Origin: Parashewanella tropica
GTDB taxonomy: Bacteria; Pseudomonadota; Gammaproteobacteria; Enterobacterales; Shewanellaceae
Assembly: GCF_004358445.1 (NCBI RefSeq)
Contig: NZ_CP037951.1
Location: forward strand, 3,607,001 to 3,671,000
Length of the DNA: 64,000 nucleotides
Reading direction: 5' to 3'
Position 1 is the stretch's first letter; the number at the start of each line of letters is the position of its first letter. Shown here one piece after another: positions 56,750-64,000 of this stretch. The notes beneath the pieces are model-generated. The model saw only the letters and a list, made by a program, of their open reading frames with translations. It was not told the origin of the DNA and made no database searches. Both the position numbers and the translations under genes were made by a program.

Positions 56750-57319
56750 ATGACATTTTTTAAATCTGTATTAGCCACGGTCGCAATCGTATTTGGGATA
56801 TGGCTACTGGTACTCTTTCAGCCTACACCAGTAGAAGCGAATGCCGCTCAAGCATCAACACAAGTTTCAGAAAATGAAACAGCAGAGCCTTCAGTAAAAC
56901 CACAAAATTTAACAGCGCTTCCAAAAGCCATTGCAGGTATTACAAAAATGACCAAGCTTGATGCCATACCAAGCCTATGGTCGGAATTTTTGCAATCTCA
57001 AACGTTTACCTCAAAGTTCACAGGGGCGCCAATCAAATTGTACGTCGTGTACCAAGACATCAGCTCTGATTACTCTGAAGCTAAGGTTACGATTGGACTC
57101 GATGCATCGAGTTTACACACCAGTAAACATTCAGTGGCATTACCTGAAGCAGATGACTTTGATGAGTTACTGCCAAAAGGAAAGTATTCCACCAAACAGT
57201 TAATCCAAGGTTGGAACAACATCAACTACGCTCGCCCAATTGATATGGTATTAGAGGTCAATGATCTTGGTGCTAATGGCGAACTCAAATCCACTCAATT
57301 ATTTGTTCACTATCAATAG
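56750..57319 (+). CDS. Membrane-anchored GyrI/AraC-effector-domain-like protein
   Basis: 189 aa from ATG 56750 (MTFFKSVLATVAIVFGIWLLVLF), where GGTGGA lies eight bases upstream; in-frame starts further upstream at 56666 and 56735 are less likely. One N-terminal helix or signal anchor, then a Gln/Glu-rich linker and a domain with IPSLWSEFLQSQTF, KLYVVYQDISSDYSEAKVTIGLD and TKQLIQGWNNI. This recalls the effector-binding domain of AraC-type regulators and GyrI, but there is no DNA-binding part. It sits 12 bp before the sterol desaturase gene and may work with it. Confidence 0.75.
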   Translation: MTFFKSVLATVAIVFGIWLLVLFQPTPVEANAAQASTQVSENETAEPSVKPQNLTALPKAIAGITKMTKLDAIPSLWSEFLQSQTFTSKFTGAPIKLYVVYQDISSDYSEAKVTIGLDASSLHTSKHSVALPEADDFDELLPKGKYSTKQLIQGWNNINYARPIDMVLEVNDLGANGELKSTQLFVHYQ

Positions 57320-57331
57320 GGGAATATCGTT

Positions 57332-58234
57332 ATGAAGTTTATGTCTCAAGTATTCTCAGAAAATGCCTTGCCGTACATCGAAGCATGGATTGACAATAAC
57401 TTTTTACTGCTAGCTTTAGCTATTTTTGGCTTAGAGATCATCCGCTATGCGGTTAAGAAAAAGCTCACTTTAAACCTTATCGGTGACAGTATCACCAACT
57501 TCATCACCTTAGGGTTTTTGTTTGCGATCATCTTCGTGGTCGGTTTAGCTTATCTTGGTGCGTTTTATTATTTCTATAACAATTGGAGTATCACCCACTT
57601 ACCCATTACTGGCTGGACAATCTTAGCCTGTTTGATCTTGGCAGATTTAGCCTACTATTGGGAACACCGTTTTATGCACGTAAGCGGTTTTGCATGGGGA
57701 ACCCACACTGTACACCACAGCTCGCCTTACTTTAATATTTCGGTAGCGTATCGCTTTGGTCCGTTAGATTGGTTCTTCCCATTCTTCTTCCACTTACCAC
57801 TAGTATTGTTAGGCTTTAATCCGCTAATGGTATTGATGTGTGAAACTATCGTTCAGGTGTTCCAAACTCTGCTACATACCGAAGCGGTAAAAAAATTCCC
57901 ACGTCCAGTTGAAGCAGTATTTAATACGCCATCGCACCACAGGGTTCACCACGCGACCAACAAGCAATATGTGGATAAGAACTATGCTGGGATCTTGATC
58001 ATCTGGGATCGCATGTTTGGTACCTTCGCCCGCGAAGAAGAAAAAGTGAAATACGGTGTTTATCCAAAAATTAATACCGTGAATCCATTCAAAGTATACT
58101 TTGGTGGCTATACCAAACTGGCTAAACAACTGTGGAATGCACCTTCATGGGGCTACCGCTGGAACTTGTTAGTGAAACCACCAATTTGGGCTTGGGAGCA
58201 AGAACAAGCCGCGAAAAGACAGCAACAACAATAG
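57332..58234 (+). CDS. Sterol desaturase/fatty acid hydroxylase family protein
   Basis: 300 aa with four to five membrane helices. The histidine boxes for the di-iron site are all present: HRFMH near residue 112, HTVHH near 128 and HRVHHATN near 206. Family members hydroxylate or desaturate lipids or sterols in the membrane. The true substrate is open. The preceding small membrane protein is 12 bp upstream and probably co-transcribed. Confidence 0.92.
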   Translation: MKFMSQVFSENALPYIEAWIDNNFLLLALAIFGLEIIRYAVKKKLTLNLIGDSITNFITLGFLFAIIFVVGLAYLGAFYYFYNNWSITHLPITGWTILACLILADLAYYWEHRFMHVSGFAWGTHTVHHSSPYFNISVAYRFGPLDWFFPFFFHLPLVLLGFNPLMVLMCETIVQVFQTLLHTEAVKKFPRPVEAVFNTPSHHRVHHATNKQYVDKNYAGILIIWDRMFGTFAREEEKVKYGVYPKINTVNPFKVYFGGYTKLAKQLWNAPSWGYRWNLLVKPPIWAWEQEQAAKRQQQQ

Positions 58235-58244
58235 GTTCCCAACT

Positions 58245-58299
58245 CTCCTAGGGTATTTCCCTTCACTGATCCATACTTAGTGAAACCGTGCCCTAGGAG
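58245..58299 (+). promoter_or_regulatory. RNA hairpin enclosing the ribosome site of the acetyltransferase gene
   Basis: CTCCTAGGG at 58245-58253 is the exact complement of CCCTAGGAG at 58291-58299, and an inner stem TTCACT/AGTGAA lies between (58262-58267 and 58279-58284). The right arm contains the AGGAG of the next gene, so folding would hide the ribosome site. It may be a thermometer, attenuator or translational switch, or the terminator of the desaturase operon without a U-run. Confidence 0.6.
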
Positions 58300-58306
58300 A
58301 CCCATC

Positions 58307-58957
58307 TTGGATAAGTCAAAACACTGGACGAAAGTGCAACTCCTGCACGACAGCGTCAACAATTCCAACATCATCATTCAAGGCAAACACAGTTACTACA
58401 GCGACTATTTAGACGCTGGATTTGAACCATCCGTGGTACGCTACCTTTATGGCGATCACGCCACCAAAGACAAAACACCTCGTTGGACTATTGATAAACT
58501 GTATATTGGCGACTATGTCTGCATTGCGCCTGAAGTCGTCATTTTAATGGGCGGTAATCATACCCATCGTGCCGATTGGTTCTGTTTGTATCCTTTCTCT
58601 GAACACATAGAAAACGCTTATATCGGTAAAGGTAATACTCATATTCATAGTGGCGCTTGGTTGGGAATGCGAGCCATGATCATGCCTGGAGTAACCATAG
58701 GCGAAGGAGCCGTCATTGGCGCCAACAGTGTTGTGACTAAGGATGTTCCACCTTACTGCGTTTATGCAGGAAATCCCGCTAAATTGGTGGCCAAAAGATT
58801 CAGTAAGGATGTAATTGACACCTTACTGTCGCTCAACATTTACCAGTGGTCAGAAGACAAGTTTAAAGCACTGCGCCCATATTTATGTGCCAATGACTTA
58901 AATGCCTTACAGGTTGCCATTGATCAATATGATTCAGAGCAAAATATAAAGCCCTGA
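58307..58957 (+). CDS. CatB-like hexapeptide acetyltransferase
   Basis: 216 aa from TTG 58307, which has AGGAG seven bases upstream; the frame is open to a GTG at 58280, but that lies inside the hairpin. The left-handed beta-helix repeats and the xenobiotic acetyltransferase marks are clear: NIIIQGKHSYYSDY, IGDYVCIAPEVVILMGGNHTHRADWF, IHSGAWLGMRAMIMPGVTIGEGAVIGANSVVTKDV and YCVYAGNPAKLVAKRF. It transfers acetyl from acetyl-CoA to a hydroxyl, perhaps on a small molecule. Trimeric in relatives. Confidence 0.88.
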   Translation: MDKSKHWTKVQLLHDSVNNSNIIIQGKHSYYSDYLDAGFEPSVVRYLYGDHATKDKTPRWTIDKLYIGDYVCIAPEVVILMGGNHTHRADWFCLYPFSEHIENAYIGKGNTHIHSGAWLGMRAMIMPGVTIGEGAVIGANSVVTKDVPPYCVYAGNPAKLVAKRFSKDVIDTLLSLNIYQWSEDKFKALRPYLCANDLNALQVAIDQYDSEQNIKP

Positions 58958-58982
58958 TATTGGTTGAACAATAGCAGGGCTT
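58949..58982 (-). terminator. Hairpin terminator after udp
   Basis: AAGCCCTG and CAGGGCTT separated by 18 bases. On the minus strand the stem is followed by TATATTTT. The left arm overlaps the last codons of the convergent acetyltransferase gene. Confidence 0.65.
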
Positions 58983-59009
58983 CAGATTGAGTTTGCTATA
59001 AAAGCGCAA

Positions 59010-59765
59010 TTAAACCAATTTACGTGCCGTATTCACTACGATATTCACAGCATGGCTTTCAGTTTGCTTCATGGTTGCTTCATCTGGGATCTCTTGTTGA
59101 GTACGATTAACAATCACACCTGCAACACAACCTGCTTTCCAACCTTGTGAAGCACACATAGTAAACAGAGTCGCTGACTCCATTTCATAATTCAGTACGC
59201 CCATGTCTTGCCATTCTTTCATTGAGCCAGCAAAACGACGTGTCACTCGACCCGTTACCGTATCGTAACGCTCTTGACCTGGGTAGAAAGTATCAGAAGA
59301 TGCCGTAATACCAACATGTGGTTCAAGACCAGCATCACGACACGCTTCAACCATAGCGGTCGTACAATTAAAATCAGCCACCGCCGGGAATTCCATTGGT
59401 GCAAAGTGTAAGCTCGCACCGTCAAGGCGAACCGAAGCTTGGCTGACAATCACATCACCCACGTTTACGTGACTTTGAATCGCACCAGTCGTCCCAACAC
59501 GTAAGAAAGTATCGATACCCAATTGCGCCAATTCTTCTACCGCAATAGACGTTGACGGACCACCGATACCGGTTGAGCACACCACAACGGGCTTACCATC
59601 TAAGTAACCTAGATAGCTGGTGTACTCGCGGTGACTGGCTAAAAACGTTGGGTTATCCATTAGTTCGGCAATGCGTTTTACACGCTCAGGATCACCCGGC
59701 ACGATTGCTACATTTGCCCCATCTAACATGGCTTTGGTTAACCCAAGGTGAAAGACATCTGACAT
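59010..59765 (-). CDS. udp: Uridine phosphorylase
   Basis: 251 aa, standard length. [56 protein letters not shown] and the nucleoside site [13 protein letters not shown] are diagnostic. It splits uridine to uracil and ribose 1-phosphate. It ends at the hairpin before the acetyltransferase gene and lies 96 bp from the GNAT gene on the same strand. Confidence 0.96.
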   Translation of the reverse strand: MSDVFHLGLTKAMLDGANVAIVPGDPERVKRIAELMDNPTFLASHREYTSYLGYLDGKPVVVCSTGIGGPSTSIAVEELAQLGIDTFLRVGTTGAIQSHVNVGDVIVSQASVRLDGASLHFAPMEFPAVADFNCTTAMVEACRDAGLEPHVGITASSDTFYPGQERYDTVTGRVTRRFAGSMKEWQDMGVLNYEMESATLFTMCASQGWKAGCVAGVIVNRTQQEIPDEATMKQTESHAVNIVVNTARKLV

Positions 59766-59861
59766 TTTAAAACCCCTTGTTATTTCTTTTAAATTTTTAT
59801 CTGCACTCAGAGTAACCCAGTTGCTTTTATTATGAGGTTAACTGGATCACACTCTGTATTT

Positions 59862-60314
59862 TTAATGTGTTAACAACATGTCCCTATGGGGGATCCCATC
59901 TTCTAAATACATGTCTGAATTCGGCTCAAATCCTAAGCTTTCATAAAAGCTCATCAAATATTCTTGCGCTCCAATTTGAACACCGGCTTTGGGCCATTGC
60001 TTTTGTGTGCATTCCAAAGCAGCTTTCATTAGCTGAGTCGCTAATCTTTGCTGTCGGTATGACTCAGCCACCAAGACTCGACCAATACTGGCTTCTGGGT
60101 AACTTACCCCTGGCGGTAACACTCGGCAATAAGCCGCTATATTACCATCTTCTGCAACGAACCATATATGGTAAGCATCTGAATTTCTGTCTTTTTCATC
60201 CAGTTCTGGATAAGGGCAATTTTGTTCGACCACAAACACATCCACTCTGACCTTTAACAACGCATACAATTCATGAGTGGATAGTTCAGAAAATGATTTA
60301 ATAACCGTTTGCAT
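59862..60314 (-). CDS. elaA: GNAT family N-acetyltransferase (ElaA-like)
   Basis: 150 aa from ATG 60314 (MQTVIKSFSELSTHELYALLKVRVDVFVVEQ), which overlaps the previous stop by one base (TAATG). ElaA features: VRVDVFVVEQNCPYPELDEKD, CRVLPPG, IGRVLVAESYRQQRLATQLM and AQEYLMSFYESLGF. It uses acetyl-CoA; the substrate is not known. It is translationally coupled to the polysaccharide deacetylase. Confidence 0.92.
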   Translation of the reverse strand: MQTVIKSFSELSTHELYALLKVRVDVFVVEQNCPYPELDEKDRNSDAYHIWFVAEDGNIAAYCRVLPPGVSYPEASIGRVLVAESYRQQRLATQLMKAALECTQKQWPKAGVQIGAQEYLMSFYESLGFEPNSDMYLEDGIPHRDMLLTH

Positions 60315-61366
60315 TATTCTTTCACCCATTCCCCATTTGGTTTCGGTTTTACCCAAGTATGGGAAAACCAATAATATCGATTGCTGGTTTTGCTTGGTAC
60401 GGTGCAGTTATAACGAGAGCGACCCGCGGCTAACGCTCTTTTAGCTTGAATAGTAAAGGTATTGTCATTTATCCATACAGGCAAATGTGCACCTTGATGA
60501 GAGACGTAACACATCAATTGAGATTTGCGAATATCATGAGTATCTATGGTTAAGGTTAACGTCGGCCTGTGCTGGTCTTTATCAATTTGCGATTCAATCG
60601 GTTGCTGCTTGAGCACAGGCATGGCTAAGCTATGGATCTTAACTTTTAGTGCAGACATTTTGGAAAAGGGCACCGCTACAGGAAAGCGCGGCAATGCGGT
60701 AAGTGATGAGTATACGCCTGCCGCACCAGAGTGCTGACCAAATGCCACATACCCCATCTCGGTTAACATCCTCATAATGTGAGTATTGTACTCACCATAT
60801 GGATAAGCTAAAGCTTTAAAGTTTTGCCCAGTGTACTGCTTGATAATGGTTTCATTTTTCTCAATATTGCTCTTAATGCGAGTAAGCCACTGTGTTTGGG
60901 ATTCATTAGGACGCATACGAATAAGGTGCACATGGTCATAAGTATGATTCATGATTTCCGCCCCTTCCTTGGCAATGGTTTGGATCTGCTTCCAGCTCAT
61001 CATATTTTTGAAACCTTGCTCAATGGGCTTTGAGGCCAAAAACATCGTATATGGGAAGTCATACTCATTTAAAATCGGTCGTGCATTTTCATAAATGGTG
61101 CGATAGCCATCATCAAAGGTAATGGCGACGGTTTTATTGGGCAGAGTTTGCTTTTTTTTCAACGCTGTGATGACCTTACTTAAAGGCACCACATTAAACT
61201 CATGATCAACAAGATACTGCATCTGCTCAGCAAACTGCTCTGGAGTAACACTGGTGATCGCTGGTGTATCACTCGAAACGTGGTGATACTGTAAAATCAC
61301 CGTTGCTTGTACTGACGATATTACAAAAAAACCTAAAATTAAGATAAGCTTGCACACTAATTTCAT
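60314..61366 (-). CDS. Exported polysaccharide deacetylase
   Basis: 350 aa from ATG 61366, giving a signal peptide (LVCKLILILGFFVISSVQA); AGGA is about ten bases upstream. An earlier in-frame start would overlap the divergent MATE gene. NodB-type motifs: TFDDGYRTIYENARPIL, HTYDHVHL and YPYGEY. The C-terminal part (RPTLTLTIDTHDIRKS) is an extra beta domain. It probably removes acetyl groups from a surface polysaccharide or peptidoglycan. Its start is only 15 bp from that of the MATE gene. Confidence 0.9.
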   Translation of the reverse strand: MKLVCKLILILGFFVISSVQATVILQYHHVSSDTPAITSVTPEQFAEQMQYLVDHEFNVVPLSKVITALKKKQTLPNKTVAITFDDGYRTIYENARPILNEYDFPYTMFLASKPIEQGFKNMMSWKQIQTIAKEGAEIMNHTYDHVHLIRMRPNESQTQWLTRIKSNIEKNETIIKQYTGQNFKALAYPYGEYNTHIMRMLTEMGYVAFGQHSGAAGVYSSLTALPRFPVAVPFSKMSALKVKIHSLAMPVLKQQPIESQIDKDQHRPTLTLTIDTHDIRKSQLMCYVSHQGAHLPVWINDNTFTIQAKRALAAGRSRYNCTVPSKTSNRYYWFSHTWVKPKPNGEWVKE

Positions 61367-61381
61367 GAAATTTGATTTCCT

Positions 61382-62710
61382 ATGAGTCGGTTTTCCATAC
61401 TCTTTTGCAAAGATCAGCATAGACGCCTGTGGTCACTGGCGATCCCCATTATCATTTCCAACATCAGTGTACCATTGCTAGGACTTGTAGACACAGCCAT
61501 GGTGGGGCATTTATCCGAAGCCTATTACTTAGGAGCCGTTGCCCTTGGCTCAACAGTAATCAGCTTAATGATATGGCTTTGCGGTTTTTTACGTATGTCC
61601 ACCACAGGATTAACCGCACAAGCCAGTAGATCTGACAGTGACCAAGCCAGATTATTAGTACAAGGTGCTGCAATGGCAGTAGTACTGGGGCTAGGTATCT
61701 TGGTGTTTCAACAGCCGATCATTCAATTGGCATTGACCTTAAGTGACACTAGCCAAGAAGTCGCTCATTACTTTCAACAATACGTCAGTATTCGTATCTG
61801 GTCGATGCCATTGGCTTTGGTGAATTTAGTGATGCTTGGGTGGTTGCTGGGGAAACGCTTGCCAAAGGTCGCCATGTGGCAACTGATCATCGCCAACAGC
61901 GTTAATATTGTATTAGATTTTTGGTTTATCTGGGGATTAGGTTTAGGTGTTGCCGGCGCTGCATGGGCTTCTGTTTTTGCCGATTTTACGGCATTTATCA
62001 TAGCCAGTTACTTTGTATTTCAACAATGGAAAAAGTTACCACTACCAGATATTAATATCATCGAACTACTGAAACAGGCGGGCTATCGGCAACTGTTAAG
62101 CCTCAATAGGGATATCTTCATTCGTAGCCTATGTTTACAACTAACACTGGCCTTTATGACGTTTTATGCCGCACGATTAGGAGACAATGTCCTCGCCGCC
62201 AATGCAGTGCTTCTGAATTTGCTGTTATTGATCTCCTATGCTCTAGATGGTGTCGCATATTATGCCGAAGTGGAAGTGGGAGAGGCTTACGGTAAACAGC
62301 AATGGCAAAAATTAACCGAATCTGTATGGCTGGCGTGGTTTTGGTCAGGAGTGATTGCTCTCGGATTCGCATTTATATTCTACTTCAGTGGCACCTATTT
62401 AATTGCATTATTGACGGATCTTCCTGATATTCGCTCTACGGCAAATGATTATTTAATCTGGTTGGCTTTATTACCTTTATGGAGTTTTAGCTGTTACCTA
62501 TTTGATGGCGTTTATATTGGTTTAGCTAAAGGTAAAATCATGCGAAATAGCATGATATTTTCTACTCTAGCCGTGTTTTTTCCACTGTGGTGGCTTACTC
62601 AGACATTTGGTAACCATGCTCTCTGGTTGGCACTCAGTGGTTTTATGCTTAGCCGAAGCCTGACGCTAGGCTTACACTATAAAATGATGCGAGCGAGAAT
62701 TAATAGCTAG
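61382..62710 (+). CDS. dinF: MATE family efflux transporter (DinF-like)
   Basis: 442 aa with 12 predicted helices. The start LWSLAIPIIISNISVPLLGLVDTAMVGHL and FLRMSTTGLTAQA belong to the DinF subgroup. MATE pumps exchange cationic drugs or metabolites for Na+ or H+. No clear ribosome site precedes ATG 61382, and the promoter would have to lie inside the divergent deacetylase gene. Its stop overlaps the stop region of the ankyrin-type gene on the other strand. Confidence 0.92.
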   Translation: MSRFSILFCKDQHRRLWSLAIPIIISNISVPLLGLVDTAMVGHLSEAYYLGAVALGSTVISLMIWLCGFLRMSTTGLTAQASRSDSDQARLLVQGAAMAVVLGLGILVFQQPIIQLALTLSDTSQEVAHYFQQYVSIRIWSMPLALVNLVMLGWLLGKRLPKVAMWQLIIANSVNIVLDFWFIWGLGLGVAGAAWASVFADFTAFIIASYFVFQQWKKLPLPDINIIELLKQAGYRQLLSLNRDIFIRSLCLQLTLAFMTFYAARLGDNVLAANAVLLNLLLLISYALDGVAYYAEVEVGEAYGKQQWQKLTESVWLAWFWSGVIALGFAFIFYFSGTYLIALLTDLPDIRSTANDYLIWLALLPLWSFSCYLFDGVYIGLAKGKIMRNSMIFSTLAVFFPLWWLTQTFGNHALWLALSGFMLSRSLTLGLHYKMMRARINS

Positions 62711-64000
62711 GGGGTGTTATCCATTCCCAGCGGAAACGGATTTAAGTCATCCTTTTTAGGCTGCGCTGCAGTTTGTGACATGGTTTCTACCATCTCCTCA
62801 AGCGTAGGAGGATTATCAAAATCAAATTGCATTTCATCATCAGCCTGTTCCGTCAAGGTAGTGTCTTCTTGTTCTTCTTCGGCAAAAGTTGAAGGGTTAC
62901 TGATGCCTGAATCATTGCTATTGGTGCTATACGTACTTGCTGGCCTTGGAAGTTGTCCTTGTGAACCGGTCGCAGCCAATGATGGAGTGACTCCCTTTCC
63001 CTGCTCCGTTTCTTTATTACCATTAGAGTGTTGATTGGGAAATCCCGATACTGGAGTAACAGCAGGGGAAGGCTCAGCAGATGAAATTCTAAAGATAGGG
63101 TTAGGAGTTTGCGCAGCGCTACCATGAGCACTATCTGTGACCGGAGAAGTTCGTGCCGATGTTACTGTTCCATGGCTTGGCGTCGCCAACAGCTGAAGCT
63201 TGTTAGGTCGTGATTGTGACTGACTTTTTGAATAATCCATATGAGATTGTACAAGCTCATCACGCATTGGGTTTACGCCATGCAGGTTTCGAACGGCTGC
63301 CGTTGATGAAGTTAAATAAGGTAAATCGCCATCACTATTCGATTGCTGGTTACTGAGTGGTCTATTTGTCTCTGTTCGAGCGGCCAAATGAGAGGCTTCA
63401 CTTTGTGTTCTGTGAAGTTGAGGTTGCTCCCTTATACCAGATAATGGCAGTTCAGGTGTTAAGCCTTGAGGACTCAAAGTAGAAGAAGTTGACGTTTGCT
63501 TTTCATCTTCATCTTCGACAGTTTTAATTGAAGCGGGAACCATCCACACCTGTGACTCCCTATCCCAAACAGATGAAGAACCTGGATAACAGTATGTTCT
63601 GGAGTCGTCAGAATCTTCGTTCTCTGTCGTTTCAACCACTTGCACAGGTGTACTTCGGCTACGTGAAAAACGAGAAGTTTTTTTCGGTTTGACTTTAAGT
63701 TCTCGTTCTAACGTTGTCCGCTTATCCTGAAGAATCTCAGCAAGCTCAGTCTTACCCAAAGTACGTGCTAATTGTTCTGCCGTTTGCATCCCCCCATTGT
63801 CCATATTAAGTAAGGGGAGGCTCACCTTAACGATATCCGAAGAACATAAATAGCGCACCACATCTGTTCTTCCATATTTAACCAGCAAGTGTAAAACACC
63901 ATCACTATCAACGTCACGATCTGCCAATCCATAATAATGTTGTATCCCTCCACCACGAGGAACCATGACAAAATCACTGTCATCACCACTACCGCCGTAA
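62707..64000 (-). CDS. Ankyrin-type effector-like protein, C-terminal part (runs off the window)
   Basis: The frame is open to the right edge, so the start is outside. The first readable residues are YGGSGDDSDFVMVPRGGG, sharing DFVMV with the 665-aa protein. Next come ankyrin-like helices (SDGVLHLLVKYGRTDVVRYL and AEQLARTLGKTELAEILQDK). From about residue 90 on the protein is Ser/Thr/Pro/Gln/Glu-rich with few hydrophobics, so probably disordered, and ends in an acidic stretch (EEEQEDTTLTEQADDEMQFDFD) with LEEMVETMSQTA. No signal or membrane segment. The pattern recalls secreted effectors of host-associated bacteria; that is inference. An internal ATG at 63966 is not the likely start, since coding-like sequence continues upstream. 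Confidence 0.75.
   Translation of the reverse strand, partial: YGGSGDDSDFVMVPRGGGIQHYYGLADRDVDSDGVLHLLVKYGRTDVVRYLCSSDIVKVSLPLLNMDNGGMQTAEQLARTLGKTELAEILQDKRTTLERELKVKPKKTSRFSRSRSTPVQVVETTENEDSDDSRTYCYPGSSSVWDRESQVWMVPASIKTVEDEDEKQTSTSSTLSPQGLTPELPLSGIREQPQLHRTQSEASHLAARTETNRPLSNQQSNSDGDLPYLTSSTAAVRNLHGVNPMRDELVQSHMDYSKSQSQSRPNKLQLLATPSHGTVTSARTSPVTDSAHGSAAQTPNPIFRISSAEPSPAVTPVSGFPNQHSNGNKETEQGKGVTPSLAATGSQGQLPRPASTYSTNSNDSGISNPSTFAEEEQEDTTLTEQADDEMQFDFDNPPTLEEMVETMSQTAAQPKKDDLNPFPLGMDNTP

Overview
The window reads as a chromosomal segment of a marine gammaproteobacterium of the Shewanellaceae type. The evidence is gene order and protein resemblance: tolC divergent from nudF-yqiB-cpdA-yqiA-parE, hslVU followed by a DUF971 gene, ubiD next to fre, and TIGR03899-, YajG- and AmpG-like proteins. 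The many Ser/Thr/Glu-rich, eukaryote-flavoured proteins of unknown function would fit a host-associated relative such as Parashewanella; that genus call is inference. I recognised no rRNA or tRNA gene.

Bases 1-12328 are one side of a Tn7-like, type I-F3 CRISPR-associated transposon (CAST) inserted at the 3' end of parE. Reading away from parE on the minus strand there is a transposon end with four TnsB-like sites, then tnsA, tnsB, tnsC, tniQ, a cas8/cas5 fusion, cas7, cas6 and a five-repeat CRISPR array. There is no cas1, cas2 or cas3. On the plus strand beyond the array lie a two-gene unknown cassette and a second, longer TnsD-like TniQ protein with several HTH-like segments. A divergent, partial YobI-like P-loop NTPase runs off the window and is probably cargo. 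No spacer visibly matches parE. The likely reading is that the long TniQ/TnsD homes the element to parE while the short TniQ works with the crRNA complex. The transposon end is fused to parE and supplies its last codons and stop.

From 12.3 to 31.3 kb the core genome resumes: parE, a lipase/phosphodiesterase/Nudix operon, tolC, phoD, ampG, a cyclophilin-YajG group, and hslVU behind a convincing sigma-32 promoter. It is interrupted by two unknown proteins: one 665 aa, and one with three copies of an all-helical, death-fold-like module. From 31.6 to 40.7 kb come a tandem M4 metalloprotease pair, one member of which has lost every catalytic and zinc residue, then an RND efflux pair, a hydratase and a His-rich exported protein. 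From 41.5 to 53.8 kb come ubiD, fre, ubiA and uvrD, with a second cluster of unknown proteins (904, 536 and 283 aa). These share an N-terminal beta-rich module with the 665-aa protein, and two of them end in HAD-like domains.

The last 10 kb hold a CesT-like small protein, a 167-bp MITE, a slipin/slipin/NfeD membrane operon and a sterol desaturase. They also hold a CatB-like acetyltransferase whose Shine-Dalgarno lies in a hairpin, udp, a GNAT gene, a polysaccharide deacetylase, a MATE exporter, and the C-terminal part of an ankyrin-type protein that runs off the right edge. Two things deserve most attention: the dual-TniQ CAST at parE, and the dispersed family of effector-like proteins.
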